In this document: positions 44,787 to 54,191 of the stretch, in pieces
How the letters are laid out: each line of letters opens with the position of its first letter
How positions within the stretch are numbered: position 1 is the first letter of the stretch
Assembly (NCBI GenBank): GCA_002454195.1
Contig: DKIJ01000024.1
Coordinates: forward strand, 38,511-102,510
Source: Flavobacterium sp. UBA6721
GTDB lineage: Bacteria; Bacteroidota; Bacteroidia; Flavobacteriales; Flavobacteriaceae
Direction: 5' to 3'
Length of the DNA: 64,000 nucleotides
The notes under the pieces: model-generated
Databases searched by the model: none
What the model was told of the DNA's origin: nothing
The model's input: only the letters and a program-made list of their open reading frames with translations
Made by a program: the position numbers and the translations under genes

Positions 44787-44831
44787 TATGACAATTATCA
44801 TTTCTAGTACGTTCTAATCGAACTACTTTTG
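44787..44831 (+). promoter_or_regulatory. Predicted Fnr-type box and promoter of hemN
   Basis: TATGACAATTATCATT (44787-44802) keeps the TGA-N6-TCA core of Crp/Fnr sites. Exactly 21 nt later is TACTTTTG (44824-44831), a consensus -7 element, leaving about 16 nt to the hemN ATG. The box centre is about 41 bp before the predicted start, the classical class II activator position. Same arrangement as at ccoS and ccoI. Confidence 0.78.
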
Positions 44832-44850
44832 GAAAGTAAAATAATTGATC

Positions 44851-46215
44851 ATGAAAAATTCTTTGATTCAAAAATACAATGTACCTGGTCCAAGATACAC
44901 CAGCTACCCTACTGTTCCTTACTGGAATGAAACCCAATTTACTTATGAAAATTGGACCAACTCTTTCAAAAAAGCATTCAAAGAAAGTAATACCAAAGAA
45001 GGAATCAGCCTGTATATTCACCTTCCTTTTTGCGAAAGTCTATGCACCTTTTGCGGTTGTAACAAGCGAATTACAAAGAATCACGAAGTAGAATCACCTT
45101 ATATTCAGGCGGTTTTAAAAGAATGGCGTTTGTACTGCAAACTGCTTGATGAAAAACCAATTATCAAAGAAATTCATTTAGGCGGCGGAACACCTACCTT
45201 CTTTTCGACTAAAAATCTAGAAGATTTAATCAATGGTATTTTTGCCTATGCAATTAAAGCCGAAAATCACGAATTCAGTTTTGAAGGACACCCTAACAAT
45301 ACCACTTATGCCCATTTACAAAAATTATATGATTTAGGTTTTCGCCGCGTGAGTTTTGGCGTACAGGATTATGCCGAAAAAGTACAAAAAGCCATCCACC
45401 GCGAACAGCCTTTCCATAATGTAGCCAAAGTAACTTTTTGGGCCAAAGAAATTGGCTATACTTCAATCGGACACGATATTATTTTTGGTTTACCTTTCCA
45501 AACCATCGAAAACGTAGTGGATACTATCGAAAAAACCAAATCCCTACAACCCGACCGATTGGCTTTTTACAGCTATGCCCATGTGCCTTGGATAAAAGGA
45601 AATGGACAACGCGGTTTTAAAGACGAAGACATTCCAAAAGACGAAGAAAAACGAATTTTATACCAAGTAGGCAAAGAATTATTGCAAAAAAACGGCTACC
45701 ACGAAATAGGTATGGACCATTTTGCGCTGCCTACTGATAGCTTATACCAATCCTTCAAAAACGGACAATTACACCGTAATTTTATGGGCTACAGCTCGTC
45801 TAAAACCCAATTAATGATTGGCCTAGGTGTATCATCTATTAGTGACAGCTGGTACAGTTTTGCTCAAAACGAGAAAAACCTCGACGATTACTACCAATTG
45901 TTAGAAAGGGACAAACTGCCTATTTTTAGAGGACATCAACTTACTGATGAAGACTTGATTATCCGAAAACACATTCTGAATTTGATGTGCCAGTTTGAAA
46001 CTACTTGGAACACAACAGAAAACTACTTTCCTGAAATTCCGGAAGTACTAGAACAATTGCGCGAAATGGAAAACGACGGCATCCTCATCATCAAAGAAAA
46101 CGGCATTCAGGTAACCGATAAAGGCAAAGCCTATGTTCGAAATATCTGTATGGCTTTTGACCTGCATTTAAAACGAAAAGCCCCTGAAACCGCCTTGTTT
46201 TCTATGACAGTATAA
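44851..46215 (+). CDS. hemN: Oxygen-independent coproporphyrinogen III oxidase
   Basis: Radical SAM enzyme of anaerobic haem synthesis. 454 residues from the ATG at 44851 (a TTG two codons upstream is less likely). [4Fe-4S] ligands Cys61, Cys65, Cys68 (CxxxCxxC) with Cys70 next, the true HemN pattern as opposed to HemW. N-terminal YNVPGPRYTSYPTVPYW, EIHLGGGTPTFF and GHDIIFGLP are typical. The Fnr-type box upstream fits induction at low oxygen, supplying haem to the cbb3 oxidase. Confidence 0.96.
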   Translation: MKNSLIQKYNVPGPRYTSYPTVPYWNETQFTYENWTNSFKKAFKESNTKEGISLYIHLPFCESLCTFCGCNKRITKNHEVESPYIQAVLKEWRLYCKLLDEKPIIKEIHLGGGTPTFFSTKNLEDLINGIFAYAIKAENHEFSFEGHPNNTTYAHLQKLYDLGFRRVSFGVQDYAEKVQKAIHREQPFHNVAKVTFWAKEIGYTSIGHDIIFGLPFQTIENVVDTIEKTKSLQPDRLAFYSYAHVPWIKGNGQRGFKDEDIPKDEEKRILYQVGKELLQKNGYHEIGMDHFALPTDSLYQSFKNGQLHRNFMGYSSSKTQLMIGLGVSSISDSWYSFAQNEKNLDDYYQLLERDKLPIFRGHQLTDEDLIIRKHILNLMCQFETTWNTTENYFPEIPEVLEQLREMENDGILIIKENGIQVTDKGKAYVRNICMAFDLHLKRKAPETALFSMTV

Positions 46216-46266
46216 CAACTTTTGTAAGCTAGAGCGTTGTCGAGAACCAAACACAATAACTTCCTT

Positions 46267-46297
46267 ATCCGATTTGTACCCTCAAATCGGATTTTTT
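46267..46297 (+). terminator. Terminator after hemN
   Basis: ATCCGATTTG (46267-46276) pairs perfectly with CAAATCGGAT (46283-46292), followed by T. Confidence 0.88.
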
Positions 46298-46467
46298 ATT
46301 TCATCATGCAATGACAATACTAATTCACAATCACTATTTCATGGATTAGCTTAACGACTATATTTTAGCCTTCGACAAGCTCTGGGTGATAAAATTAAAA
46401 CGCTATATTTGTTTGTAGTCTGTGTTTTATTTCACAGGTTGACGTTAGGTTACATTTTTATCAGAAC

Positions 46468-47268
46468 ATGAAGAAAATATTACTTTTTATCGCATTCTAT
46501 TCAATTATTGCTTCTGGACAAACATTAGACACAATAAAAAAAATTGAAATCTATTATGGAAATGGTGCCCAATGTTTTCCTATTGATGGTATATATGCTA
46601 AATCAGAAAAATTCGTTTATGAAAAAATATCTAATGGAAGTTTTGAGCTAGCAAAATATTATAAATTTTGGAAAACATCAAAAAACAATGCAACTGTATT
46701 CAGTAACGATTCTTCAATAACAAATCTTAATAAAAAATGCGACAACAAAGTCTTATTGGAATTAATAAATAATCTTAATACTGATAATCAGAATTTTTCA
46801 TATTCATTTTTAAAGCAAAAAATTGATAAACCTTCACGTCACAGAATAAAAAAAATTGGTAGAGAAATGGATATGTTCTTCATTTTAAAATGTGACGGAA
46901 TTTTTGATTGTGAAAATAGAAATGATGTAATTGACTCAATACAAAAATTCAATAGGTTTGATGAATATGTATCAACAATGAATTTAACAAATAATCAAAT
47001 ACGCGTGATTGGTTCCTTTGATTATGCTAGAATTACAATTACATCACAAAACAATATTACTTCATACGATTTTTTATTTAATAATAATATTATTGGACAA
47101 CCAATAATCAAATATTATAATAGAAACTATCTGAATGTATATTGCTATGTAAATCTCGTAGTCAATGAAAAAATAAGAGAATTAATTTTTCATAATACAA
47201 TTACAAACAAAGCATTTAATTTAAAAAAAATAACAGACAGCTATGTTCGTTGGTATCTAGAACATTAA
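46468..47268 (+). CDS. Hypothetical exported protein
   Basis: 266 residues with a signal peptide (MKKILLFIAFYSIIASGQ, cut near 18). The mature part is rich in Asn, Lys and Ile with mixed helix and strand, contains four or more Cys (FPI-flanking Cys near 37, a KCD and CDGIFDCEN), and ends YVRWYLEH. No domain is recognised. It is preceded by GACGTTAGG and followed by its own terminator, standing alone between hemN and a decayed transporter, so it looks like an accessory gene. Confidence 0.6.
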   Translation: MKKILLFIAFYSIIASGQTLDTIKKIEIYYGNGAQCFPIDGIYAKSEKFVYEKISNGSFELAKYYKFWKTSKNNATVFSNDSSITNLNKKCDNKVLLELINNLNTDNQNFSYSFLKQKIDKPSRHRIKKIGREMDMFFILKCDGIFDCENRNDVIDSIQKFNRFDEYVSTMNLTNNQIRVIGSFDYARITITSQNNITSYDFLFNNNIIGQPIIKYYNRNYLNVYCYVNLVVNEKIRELIFHNTITNKAFNLKKITDSYVRWYLEH

Positions 47269-47341
47269 AACGAAAGCTAATAGCCGAAGCTGTTACAAAC
47301 CTCCACTAAAAACAAATTTCGACTAAAAAACATAAAATTCG

Positions 47342-47377
47342 ACCTCTTTTAAACCGATTTAAAAGAGGTTTATTTTT
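47342..47377 (+). terminator. Terminator after the 46.5 kb gene
   Basis: CCTCTTTTAAA (47343-47353) pairs with TTTAAAAGAGG (47358-47368) around CCGA, followed by a T-rich tail. Confidence 0.8.
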
Positions 47378-47485
47378 TAGTAATGCCAAAGACTAAAATT
47401 AAAATGGCTTACAATAATGTTTTTGAAGGTTTAAAATATTTACTAAAAACCGTACTGAATTTTCTACTGTAATTTTATCGTATAA

Positions 47486-47860
47486 ATTACAAATGGAAAA
47501 TTAAATGCTTTGGAACGAACTTTAGGAATGACGCTGGCTAGTTTGCCCTTTTGGTTTGGGTTATCACTCTATGGATTCACCATCAACGAATTACCTAGTA
47601 TACCGCAATTGGGACAGACATTGGTTGTAGCGCTATGCTCTGGAGTGATTGCAACGGTTCTTTTCTTTATGGCAACTGATAAAGTACAAAAAGAGGAAAA
47701 AGCTTTAGCGTCAGTTGAAGCTACACAATCGGCAGAAGTGCTTTTTGCGCTCCTTGGAGAAATCCTTCTATTAAAAATACATTTGCCTGACCTGTTTTCT
47801 ATCATTGGAATAGTATTAGTTATTATTGGTATGCTTTTGCATAGCTTGAAGAAAGAATAA
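47486..47860 (+). pseudogene. C-terminal fragment of a multidrug/EamA-type transporter
   Basis: The open frame after a stop at 47483-47485 reads NGKLNALERTLGMTLASL and continues with four hydrophobic helices to HSLKKE at 47860. This corresponds to the second half of a drug/metabolite transporter (EmrE-like 'multidrug resistance efflux transporter' family of about 300 residues). The first half, including any credible start, is missing. Upstream 47380-47480 has no matching sequence, so this is a deletion remnant and not a frameshift. Confidence 0.7.
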
Positions 47861-47894
47861 AAAAAACGGCTTCCTAAAAAGAAAGCCGCTTTTC
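47861..47894. terminator. Bidirectional terminator
   Basis: CGGCTT (47867-47872) pairs with AAGCCG (47883-47888), flanked by A and T tracts. It separates the transporter remnant from the end of the convergent cco operon. Confidence 0.7.
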
Positions 47895-47922
47895 AACCGA
47901 ATCTATTAAAATAAAAAAAACC

Positions 47923-48624
47923 TCAATGACAATTAGGATTCGCTTGTACAAACAAACTTACTGTTGCGGGTGACACATAAGGAATCCCCAAACCTAATCC
48001 TCTTAAAATGAACAAAAAACCTATTAAAACCACTACAAAAGGGATTAGTTTTTGAATACGGTTTCGCATACCTAAACTGATGAACGAATGAATATAAACC
48101 ACTGAACTCATCAAAGGAACGGTACCTAATCCGAACAAAATCATATACAAAACCCCAAGACTGCTACTCTGCATGGCAATGGCTCCAAACAAAGCCACAT
48201 ACACCATTCCGCAAGGCAAAAAACCATTTAATAAACCAATGGTAAAAAGAGACTGATAGGTTTTCTTTTTAAATTGTTTCCCTAAAGCTTCTTTGACTTT
48301 AGCAATCAATCGAAATACCGGTTTGGAAAAATTATAGTTAGCAAATGTTTTTTCAGGAATTAATATCACCAAAATCATTAATAAGCCAATAATTATCGAC
48401 ATTTTTTGCTGCATCCCAGCCATGTAAAAACCTTTTCCTAATAATCCAAAAACGAAACCTACGGTTGCATAAGCCGAAATTCGCCCTAAATGATAACTCA
48501 TTATCTGCATTATCTTTTTGCTCGGATTACTTCGATCTACAGGCAACATCATAGCAATAGGACCACACATCCCAATACAGTGTAGGCTACTAATTAGTCC
48601 GAATAACAAAGCGGTGTAAAGCAT
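47923..48624 (-). CDS. TauE/SafE-like membrane protein of the cbb3 locus
   Basis: 233 residues and about six helices. The N-terminus LLFGLISSLHCIGMCGPIAMM has the CxxxC (Cys16, Cys20) plus His expected of a metal-handling membrane protein; MxxCGMVYVALFGAIAMQ is the second repeat. Homologues end cco operons in Flavobacteria and are annotated as sulfite exporters or cytochrome c oxidase assembly factors; copper delivery to CcoN is inferred. It follows FixH by 65 nt. Confidence 0.82.
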   Translation of the reverse strand: MLYTALLFGLISSLHCIGMCGPIAMMLPVDRSNPSKKIMQIMSYHLGRISAYATVGFVFGLLGKGFYMAGMQQKMSIIIGLLMILVILIPEKTFANYNFSKPVFRLIAKVKEALGKQFKKKTYQSLFTIGLLNGFLPCGMVYVALFGAIAMQSSSLGVLYMILFGLGTVPLMSSVVYIHSFISLGMRNRIQKLIPFVVVLIGFLFILRGLGLGIPYVSPATVSLFVQANPNCH

Positions 48625-48672
48625 TTTTTTTCTGTTAGGAGTTTATTGTTTGTTGTTTATAGTTACAGTTCT

Positions 48673-48698
48673 AAACTATAAACTATAAACTATAAACT
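48673..48698 (-). repeat. 7-bp tandem repeat AAACTAT
   Basis: Nearly four exact copies of AAACTAT, running into the last codons of fixH. It could change copy number by slippage; no functional evidence. Confidence 0.7.
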
Positions 48699-49145
48699 TA
48701 TATAAATCGGTTCTTTAGTCAAGTATTTTTTGCCGGCATACTGCCATTCCATATTAATGTCCCATTGACCGCCTACCAATTTTGATTTAGGTATGAGCAA
48801 AGTTGGATTAGACAACGAAATCGGAGTATCGAAATCTAATTTTTTGTTAGACGGTCTGTAGAGGGACACAGTACCTGTAATTTGGGTAGCATTAAAATCC
48901 TTTGGGAATTCAATTGTAATTCCTTCGTTGGTTTTGGTTATAATTGGTTTTACTTTTAAATCCTGTGCATTTTGTACACGATCCATTTCTTCTTGAAAAC
49001 GGGCATCGTGTTTGTAATATTCCTCAACAACCAATTCATTATCGTATTTCGAATTAGACTGAACTTTAATCACAAAATACAATATAAAACTTATGAATAG
49101 TGCAATGGCTATGGCTAATCCTGTTCCCCAATTTATTTTTTTCAT
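48690..49145 (-). CDS. fixH: FixH family cbb3 oxidase assembly protein
   Basis: 151 residues: one N-terminal helix (about 5-25, GLAIAIALFISFILYFVI) and a periplasmic beta domain (EGITIEFPKDFNATQITGTVSLYRP, QWDINMEWQYAGKKYLTKEP). FixH/CcoH is needed to stabilise cbb3 assembly and cooperates with CcoI. It lies 32 nt after ccoG, as usual. Confidence 0.92.
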   Translation of the reverse strand: MKKINWGTGLAIAIALFISFILYFVIKVQSNSKYDNELVVEEYYKHDARFQEEMDRVQNAQDLKVKPIITKTNEGITIEFPKDFNATQITGTVSLYRPSNKKLDFDTPISLSNPTLLIPKSKLVGGQWDINMEWQYAGKKYLTKEPIYISL

Positions 49146-49177
49146 ACTCTTATTTTTTTGAAGAAAACAATCCTTAT

Positions 49178-50596
49178 TTAGTCAAAACTTCTCGGGCTTA
49201 AAAAACTAGTACTGGTAGTTTCTATTTTTTTATCACCGTTATAGACTTCTATTTTTAATTTTGTTTTATCGCTTTCTAGAAAATATTTATTGATTTCAAT
49301 AAATAAAGTTCCACTAGTCATTCCTTGTTTCGGTACTCGCAAAGTTTGCTTTCCTACTACTTTTAATTCTCCTTTGATATTTTTTAATTTAAAGTGAATT
49401 GCATTAAAATCGTCGTTAGTTTTGTTGATAATTTTATAGGTAAACACATTACTGATGTTTTCGCCTTTATGCTGATACAACTGACCTGGTAATCGTAAAA
49501 TCAACGCCTCAACATCTGTTCGCAAGAACAACAAACCTATTAACATTCCCACTAAAATAGTAAGAACTGCGGTATACCCTTTCATTCGGGTGGTGAATTT
49601 AAAAGGCGCTTTTTTCTCAATTTCATCTTCCGATGCATAGCGAATCAACCCTTTTGGCAATCCCACACTTTCCATGATGGTATCACACTCATCGATACAG
49701 GCGGTACAATTCACACATTCCAGCTGCGTCCCGTTTCGAATATCAATTCCCGTAGGACACACATTCACACATTGACGGCAATCGATACAATCTCCTTTAC
49801 CAGTTAAGGTTCTATCTTCTTTTTTATTGAATTTTGCACGTCCGGTTTCTTTTTCGCCTCTAACAAAATCATAGGCTACATTTATTGATTTATTATCTAA
49901 AAGTACCCCTTGTAATCTTCCGTAAGGACAGGCAATAATACATACCTGCTCTCTAAACCACACAAAAACAAAATAGAAGATTCCTGTAAAAATCGATAAA
50001 GCTATCAAAGTCTTAATATGGTTTGCAGGCCCTTCTTCAATCATAGTAATCAAAGCATCACTCCCTATTAAATAGGCCAGAAAAACATTAGCTATACCAA
50101 AAGAAATCAGCAAAAATACAAACCATTTTAAGGCTTTTTTTCTAATTTTTTCGGCATCCCAAGCTTGTTTAGCTAATCGCATTTGAGCACCTCTGTCGCC
50201 TTCTATCCAGAATTCAATTCGTCTGAAAACCATTTCGAGAAAAATCGTCTGAGGACAAATCCAACCACAAAATATACGTCCAAAAATGACTGTAAACAAA
50301 ATCACAAATACCACCCCAATGATCATAAAAAGCACAACCAGATAAAAATCCTGAGGCCAAAATGGAAAACCAAAAATATTAAAGCGACGCTCTAAAATGT
50401 TGAACATCATGAACTGATTTCCATTTACTTTCAGAAACGGATTCGCAATAAGAATTAGCAACAAAAAATAACTCACCCACTTGCGGTAGTCGTAAAACTT
50501 TCCGGAAGGTTTTTTAGGGTAAATAAATTTCCGTTTCCCTTCATTATCAATCGTTCCAATGCTATCTCTAAAAGCTTCGTTGGCTATCTTTGACAT
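49178..50596 (-). CDS. ccoG: CcoG, cbb3 oxidase accessory iron-sulfur protein
   Basis: 472 residues. Membrane helices near 41-55, 83-105, 155-175, 195-215 and 335-355, with CGWICPQTIF (Cys110, Cys114) and two ferredoxin-like clusters CIDCRQCVNVCPTG and CVNCTACIDECD. The C-terminal domain is an Ig-like FixG_C. In Proteobacteria CcoG reduces Cu(II) for cbb3 assembly. 91 nt after ccoP. Confidence 0.96.
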   Translation of the reverse strand: MSKIANEAFRDSIGTIDNEGKRKFIYPKKPSGKFYDYRKWVSYFLLLILIANPFLKVNGNQFMMFNILERRFNIFGFPFWPQDFYLVVLFMIIGVVFVILFTVIFGRIFCGWICPQTIFLEMVFRRIEFWIEGDRGAQMRLAKQAWDAEKIRKKALKWFVFLLISFGIANVFLAYLIGSDALITMIEEGPANHIKTLIALSIFTGIFYFVFVWFREQVCIIACPYGRLQGVLLDNKSINVAYDFVRGEKETGRAKFNKKEDRTLTGKGDCIDCRQCVNVCPTGIDIRNGTQLECVNCTACIDECDTIMESVGLPKGLIRYASEDEIEKKAPFKFTTRMKGYTAVLTILVGMLIGLLFLRTDVEALILRLPGQLYQHKGENISNVFTYKIINKTNDDFNAIHFKLKNIKGELKVVGKQTLRVPKQGMTSGTLFIEINKYFLESDKTKLKIEVYNGDKKIETTSTSFLSPRSFD

Positions 50597-50611
50597 TTTG
50601 TATCTTTTTTA

Positions 50612-50672
50612 AACCATTAAGAAAGTTAAGAGTATTAAGTTTACACATAATAACTCTTAATACCTTAATGGT
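50612..50672. repeat. AACCATTAAG-type inverted repeat between ccoG and ccoP
   Basis: AACCATTAAGAAAGTTAAG is mirrored by CTTAATACCTTAATGGTT. It can form an intra-operon hairpin. Relatives at 11229-11290 and 28960-29008. Confidence 0.5.
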
Positions 50673-50687
50673 TTGTAATAACTTTTA

Positions 50688-51590
50688 CTATTTTGCTTCG
50701 GCTATTGATGAACTTTCTTCTTCCCAAATTTCTCCTTCAGCTTCTTTGGCATCTTTAGGATTACTTCCCTTTAAAGACATAATATAACTGGCTACTTTTT
50801 GGATTTCTTTAGGTTTCAATGTCCCTTTCCAAGAAATCATTCCTTTTCCGTCTCGACCACCATTAGTAATCGTGTGGAAAATATTTTTAATTCCTCCGCC
50901 TAAAATCCAGTGATCATCGGTTAAGTTGGGTCCAATTTGCCCTCCTGCATCGGCTCTGTGGCAAGCGGCACAATTAGCTTCGAAAGTTGCTTTTCCAATA
51001 GCCAGATCAGCAGGTTCTGTCAGTTGCGTTACTGTTTTTTCATCCATCAAATCAGGAGCATTTTTCATATACTCTGCCACTTCAATTTTGGCTTGAGCCA
51101 ATTCCTTTTTCAATTCCATTTCCTGGTTATCAGCGCCTAAAATTTCAAAACGAACCAAATAAATTGCTGCAAAAATGATACAAGCATAGAAAGAATACAC
51201 CCACCATGGTGGTAAATTATTGTCTAACTCTTTGATACCATCGTAATCGTGGTTTAACAGCAAGCTACCTTCATTTTCGATAGGAACGCTCTTTGTTAAC
51301 TTTTTCATCAAATTTTTAAACCAAGTTGATTCTTTAAGTGGCAATTGTTCTTCGGCAGCTAATCTTGCTTTTTCTTCCTCTGGCAACAATTGATAAACGA
51401 TAGCATCTGCAGCGCTAATTACCATTTCTACAGCAATCAATAGCACTAAAATTATCACTAAAACAAGGTCAACCATAGGGTATTTGATAAAGGCTGCCCT
51501 ATCTCCAGAGTCAATAAAATATTCGATAGCACCAAAGATAATGAAGAAAAATACTGGTACTCTTACATATGCTGGGATTAATTTTTTCAT
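50688..51590 (-). CDS. ccoP: cbb3 oxidase subunit CcoP, mono-haem
   Basis: 300 residues. Two N-terminal helices (about 9-26 and 39-62), a cytosolic loop, a third helix (PPWWVYSFYACIIFAAIYLV, about 125-145) and one cytochrome c domain. It has a single CxxCH (Cys207-His211, CAACH), whereas proteobacterial CcoP has two. The extra N-terminal helices are typical of Bacteroidetes. It passes electrons from c-type cytochromes to CcoO. Its C-terminal tail is acidic. Confidence 0.95.
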   Translation of the reverse strand: MKKLIPAYVRVPVFFFIIFGAIEYFIDSGDRAAFIKYPMVDLVLVIILVLLIAVEMVISAADAIVYQLLPEEEKARLAAEEQLPLKESTWFKNLMKKLTKSVPIENEGSLLLNHDYDGIKELDNNLPPWWVYSFYACIIFAAIYLVRFEILGADNQEMELKKELAQAKIEVAEYMKNAPDLMDEKTVTQLTEPADLAIGKATFEANCAACHRADAGGQIGPNLTDDHWILGGGIKNIFHTITNGGRDGKGMISWKGTLKPKEIQKVASYIMSLKGSNPKDAKEAEGEIWEEESSSIAEAK

Positions 51591-51611
51591 TTTACTTATT
51601 TTGAAATTATA

Positions 51612-51785
51612 CTACAAACTATCTCTTAATGGAATTTCGCTCATTTCATCGATTTTTTCCTTTTTATAGGAGAAAACCCAAAGTGCTAATCCCACAAAGA
51701 AGGAAAAGAAAATCAACAACGACAGTATTGGATAAATCTCCACTCCTGCTATAGTTTCCATATTGTGCTTTATTTGTTCAAACAT
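51612..51785 (-). CDS. ccoQ: CcoQ-like cbb3 oxidase subunit IV
   Basis: 57 residues, found by translating the gap between ccoP and ccoNO: starts MFEQIKHNMETIAGV, one transmembrane helix (about 20-40, with SLLIFFSFFVGLALWVFSY) and a short charged tail ending PLRDSL. Size, topology and position are those of CcoQ, which stabilises the complex. 13 nt after ccoNO and 21 nt before ccoP. Confidence 0.88.
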   Translation of the reverse strand: MFEQIKHNMETIAGVEIYPILSLLIFFSFFVGLALWVFSYKKEKIDEMSEIPLRDSL

Positions 51786-51798
51786 GATACTTCTTTAT

Positions 51799-53979
51799 TT
51801 AGTTCGTTTTCACTTTAATATCAGTTCCTAATCTTTGGATGTAAGCAATTAAGGCTACAATTTCTCTATCTTTCATTGGAACAAATTGCTCTCCTCTTGC
51901 TGCTGCTTTCTTTTTACTTTCTTCATAACTTTTTACAAAGTCAGGATCAGAGTGTAAACTGGTTTCAATTTTTTTAGATTGCTCTTGAATTGATTTTTCA
52001 GCATTTGCAATATCAGCATCCGTATAAGGAACGCCTAGAGTTCTCATTACTTCCATTTTTCCTTCGATATCAGAAATATCCAAAGCTTTATTGTCAAATA
52101 ACCATTTGTATCCTGGCATGATAGAACCTGCAGAAGTACTTTGTGGAGACCACATGTGGTTAAAATGCCAGTTGTCATTGTATTTTCCTCCAACTCTTAA
52201 CAAATCAGGACCTGTACGTTTTGAACCCCAAAGGAATGGATGATCGTAAACAAATTCCCCTGCTTTAGATTGAGGACCGTAACGTTCTACCTCACTTCTA
52301 AACGGACGTACCATTTGAGAGTGACAAGCCACACAACCTTCACGGATATACAAATCACGTCCTTCTAATTCTAATGGTGTGTATGGTTTTACACTTGTAA
52401 TGGTTGGTATATTCGATTTTACCATAATCGTAGGAACGATTTGAATAATTCCTCCAATCAGGATTGCTACAGTAGCTAAAATGGTCAATTGGATAGGTTT
52501 TCTTTCTAACCAAGGGTGGAATTTCTCCCCTTTAATTCTTCCAGCACTGATTTTTTGTAAAGCTGGTGCTTCTGCTAACTCATCTTCAACAATACTATTG
52601 GCTTGAACTGTTTTGTAGATATTATACACTAAAACTAAAATACCAGCTACATACATCATTCCTCCTACTGCTCTCATCCAATACATTGGAATAATTTGAG
52701 TTACGGTTTCTAAGAAGTTACCATAAGTTAAGGTTCCATCAGGATTGAATTGTTTCCACATAGAAGCTTGTAAAAAACCAGCAACATACATTGGTAATGT
52801 ATAAAGGATAATTCCTAAAGTACCAATCCAGAAATGAACATTAGCCAATTTTAAAGAGAACAAAGGTCCTTTAGTCATTCGAGGTACCAACCAATAAATG
52901 ATACCAAAAGCCATAAATCCATTCCAAGCTAATGCGCCAACGTGTACGTGAGCAATAATCCAATCGGTGAAGTGCGCAATAGCATTTACATTTTTAAGAG
53001 ACAACATTGGACCTTCAAAAGTAGCCATACCATAACCTGTAACTGCCACGACGAAGAATTTCAATACTGGTTCTACACGTACTTTATCCCAAGCACCACG
53101 CAATGTCAATAATCCGTTAATCATACCTCCCCAAGACGGAGCAATCAACATTACTGAGAATACAACTCCTAAATTCTGTGCCCAGTTAGGTAAAGCAGAA
53201 TACAATAAGTGGTGTGGTCCTGCCCAGATATATAAGAAAATTAAAGACCAAAAGTGCACAATTGATAATCGATAAGAATATACAGGACGATTAGCCGCTT
53301 TAGGAATAAAATAATACATCATTCCTAAGAAAGGTGTGGTCAGGAAAAAGGCAACCGCATTGTGGCCGTACCACCATTGTACTAAGGCATCTTGAACACC
53401 GGCATAAACAGAATAACTTTTTAATGCTGAAACAGGCAAAGCCAAACTGTTAAAAATATGCAATACCGCTACAGTAACAAAAGTGGCTAGGTAGAACCAA
53501 ATCGCTACATACAAGTGACGCTCTCTTCTTTTTAAGATTGTTCCAATCATATTGATACCAAAAACAACCCAAATAAGTGCAATTGCAATATCGATAGGCC
53601 ATTCTAACTCGGCATATTCCTTAGATGTTGAATATCCTAGAGGAAGCGAAATAGCCGCTGCTACGATAATTAATTGCCATCCCCAGAAGTTAATGTTACT
53701 CAAAAGGTCGCTAAACATTCTCGCTTTTAGCAAACGCTGTAATGAGTAATACACTCCAGCAAACATGGCATTCCCAACAAAAGCAAAAATAACGGCATTG
53801 GTATGCAAAGGTCTTAGACGACCAAAGCTCAACCAGGAAACTCCATCAGTTAGGTTAGGGAATAAAAATAAGATTGCTAATAAAAGTCCGACAGCCATCC
53901 CTACTACCCCAAATACTATGGTAGCGTAGATGAACTTTTTAACAATTTTGTTGTCGTAATAAAACTGTTGCATTTCCAT
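51799..53979 (-). CDS. ccoNO: Fused cbb3 cytochrome c oxidase subunits I and II (CcoNO)
   Basis: 726 residues. The first 480 form CcoN, 12 or more helices with the haem b/CuB histidines (for example WWYGHNAVAFFLTTPFLG, HHLLYSALPNW, HVHVGALAWNGFMAFG). From about 495 a further helix leads to the CcoO cytochrome c domain with one CVACH (Cys549-His553) and the SQMVRPFRSEVERYGP signature. This fusion is common in Bacteroidetes. It is the high-affinity terminal oxidase reducing O2 to water at low oxygen. Confidence 0.97.
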   Translation of the reverse strand: MEMQQFYYDNKIVKKFIYATIVFGVVGMAVGLLLAILFLFPNLTDGVSWLSFGRLRPLHTNAVIFAFVGNAMFAGVYYSLQRLLKARMFSDLLSNINFWGWQLIIVAAAISLPLGYSTSKEYAELEWPIDIAIALIWVVFGINMIGTILKRRERHLYVAIWFYLATFVTVAVLHIFNSLALPVSALKSYSVYAGVQDALVQWWYGHNAVAFFLTTPFLGMMYYFIPKAANRPVYSYRLSIVHFWSLIFLYIWAGPHHLLYSALPNWAQNLGVVFSVMLIAPSWGGMINGLLTLRGAWDKVRVEPVLKFFVVAVTGYGMATFEGPMLSLKNVNAIAHFTDWIIAHVHVGALAWNGFMAFGIIYWLVPRMTKGPLFSLKLANVHFWIGTLGIILYTLPMYVAGFLQASMWKQFNPDGTLTYGNFLETVTQIIPMYWMRAVGGMMYVAGILVLVYNIYKTVQANSIVEDELAEAPALQKISAGRIKGEKFHPWLERKPIQLTILATVAILIGGIIQIVPTIMVKSNIPTITSVKPYTPLELEGRDLYIREGCVACHSQMVRPFRSEVERYGPQSKAGEFVYDHPFLWGSKRTGPDLLRVGGKYNDNWHFNHMWSPQSTSAGSIMPGYKWLFDNKALDISDIEGKMEVMRTLGVPYTDADIANAEKSIQEQSKKIETSLHSDPDFVKSYEESKKKAAARGEQFVPMKDREIVALIAYIQRLGTDIKVKTN

Positions 53980-53981
53980 AA

Positions 53982-54173
53982 TTAAATTTGTTTTTCTTCT
54001 GTTGTTTGTATTTCTTTTTGGGCTTTTATTTTTACTTCATCGTCAAATAACATTCTGACTGATGGTGTGTAATCGTCGTCAAACTGGCCGTTCTTAACTG
54101 CCATAAAAAAGGCAATCAAAAAAGCAACAGCGACGATTATGCTAATGGTGATTAATAAATAGATGACACTCAT
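53982..54173 (-). CDS. ccoS: CcoS, cbb3 oxidase assembly protein
   Basis: 63 residues, one helix (MSVIYLLITISIIVAVAFLI) and a short tail with GQFDDDYTPSVRMLFDD, the family signature. CcoS is needed to insert cofactors (haem b, CuB) into CcoN. First gene of the operon, 2 nt before ccoNO. Confidence 0.94.
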   Translation of the reverse strand: MSVIYLLITISIIVAVAFLIAFFMAVKNGQFDDDYTPSVRMLFDDEVKIKAQKEIQTTEEKQI

Positions 54174-54191
54174 ACCTTAAATTTGTGTTAA

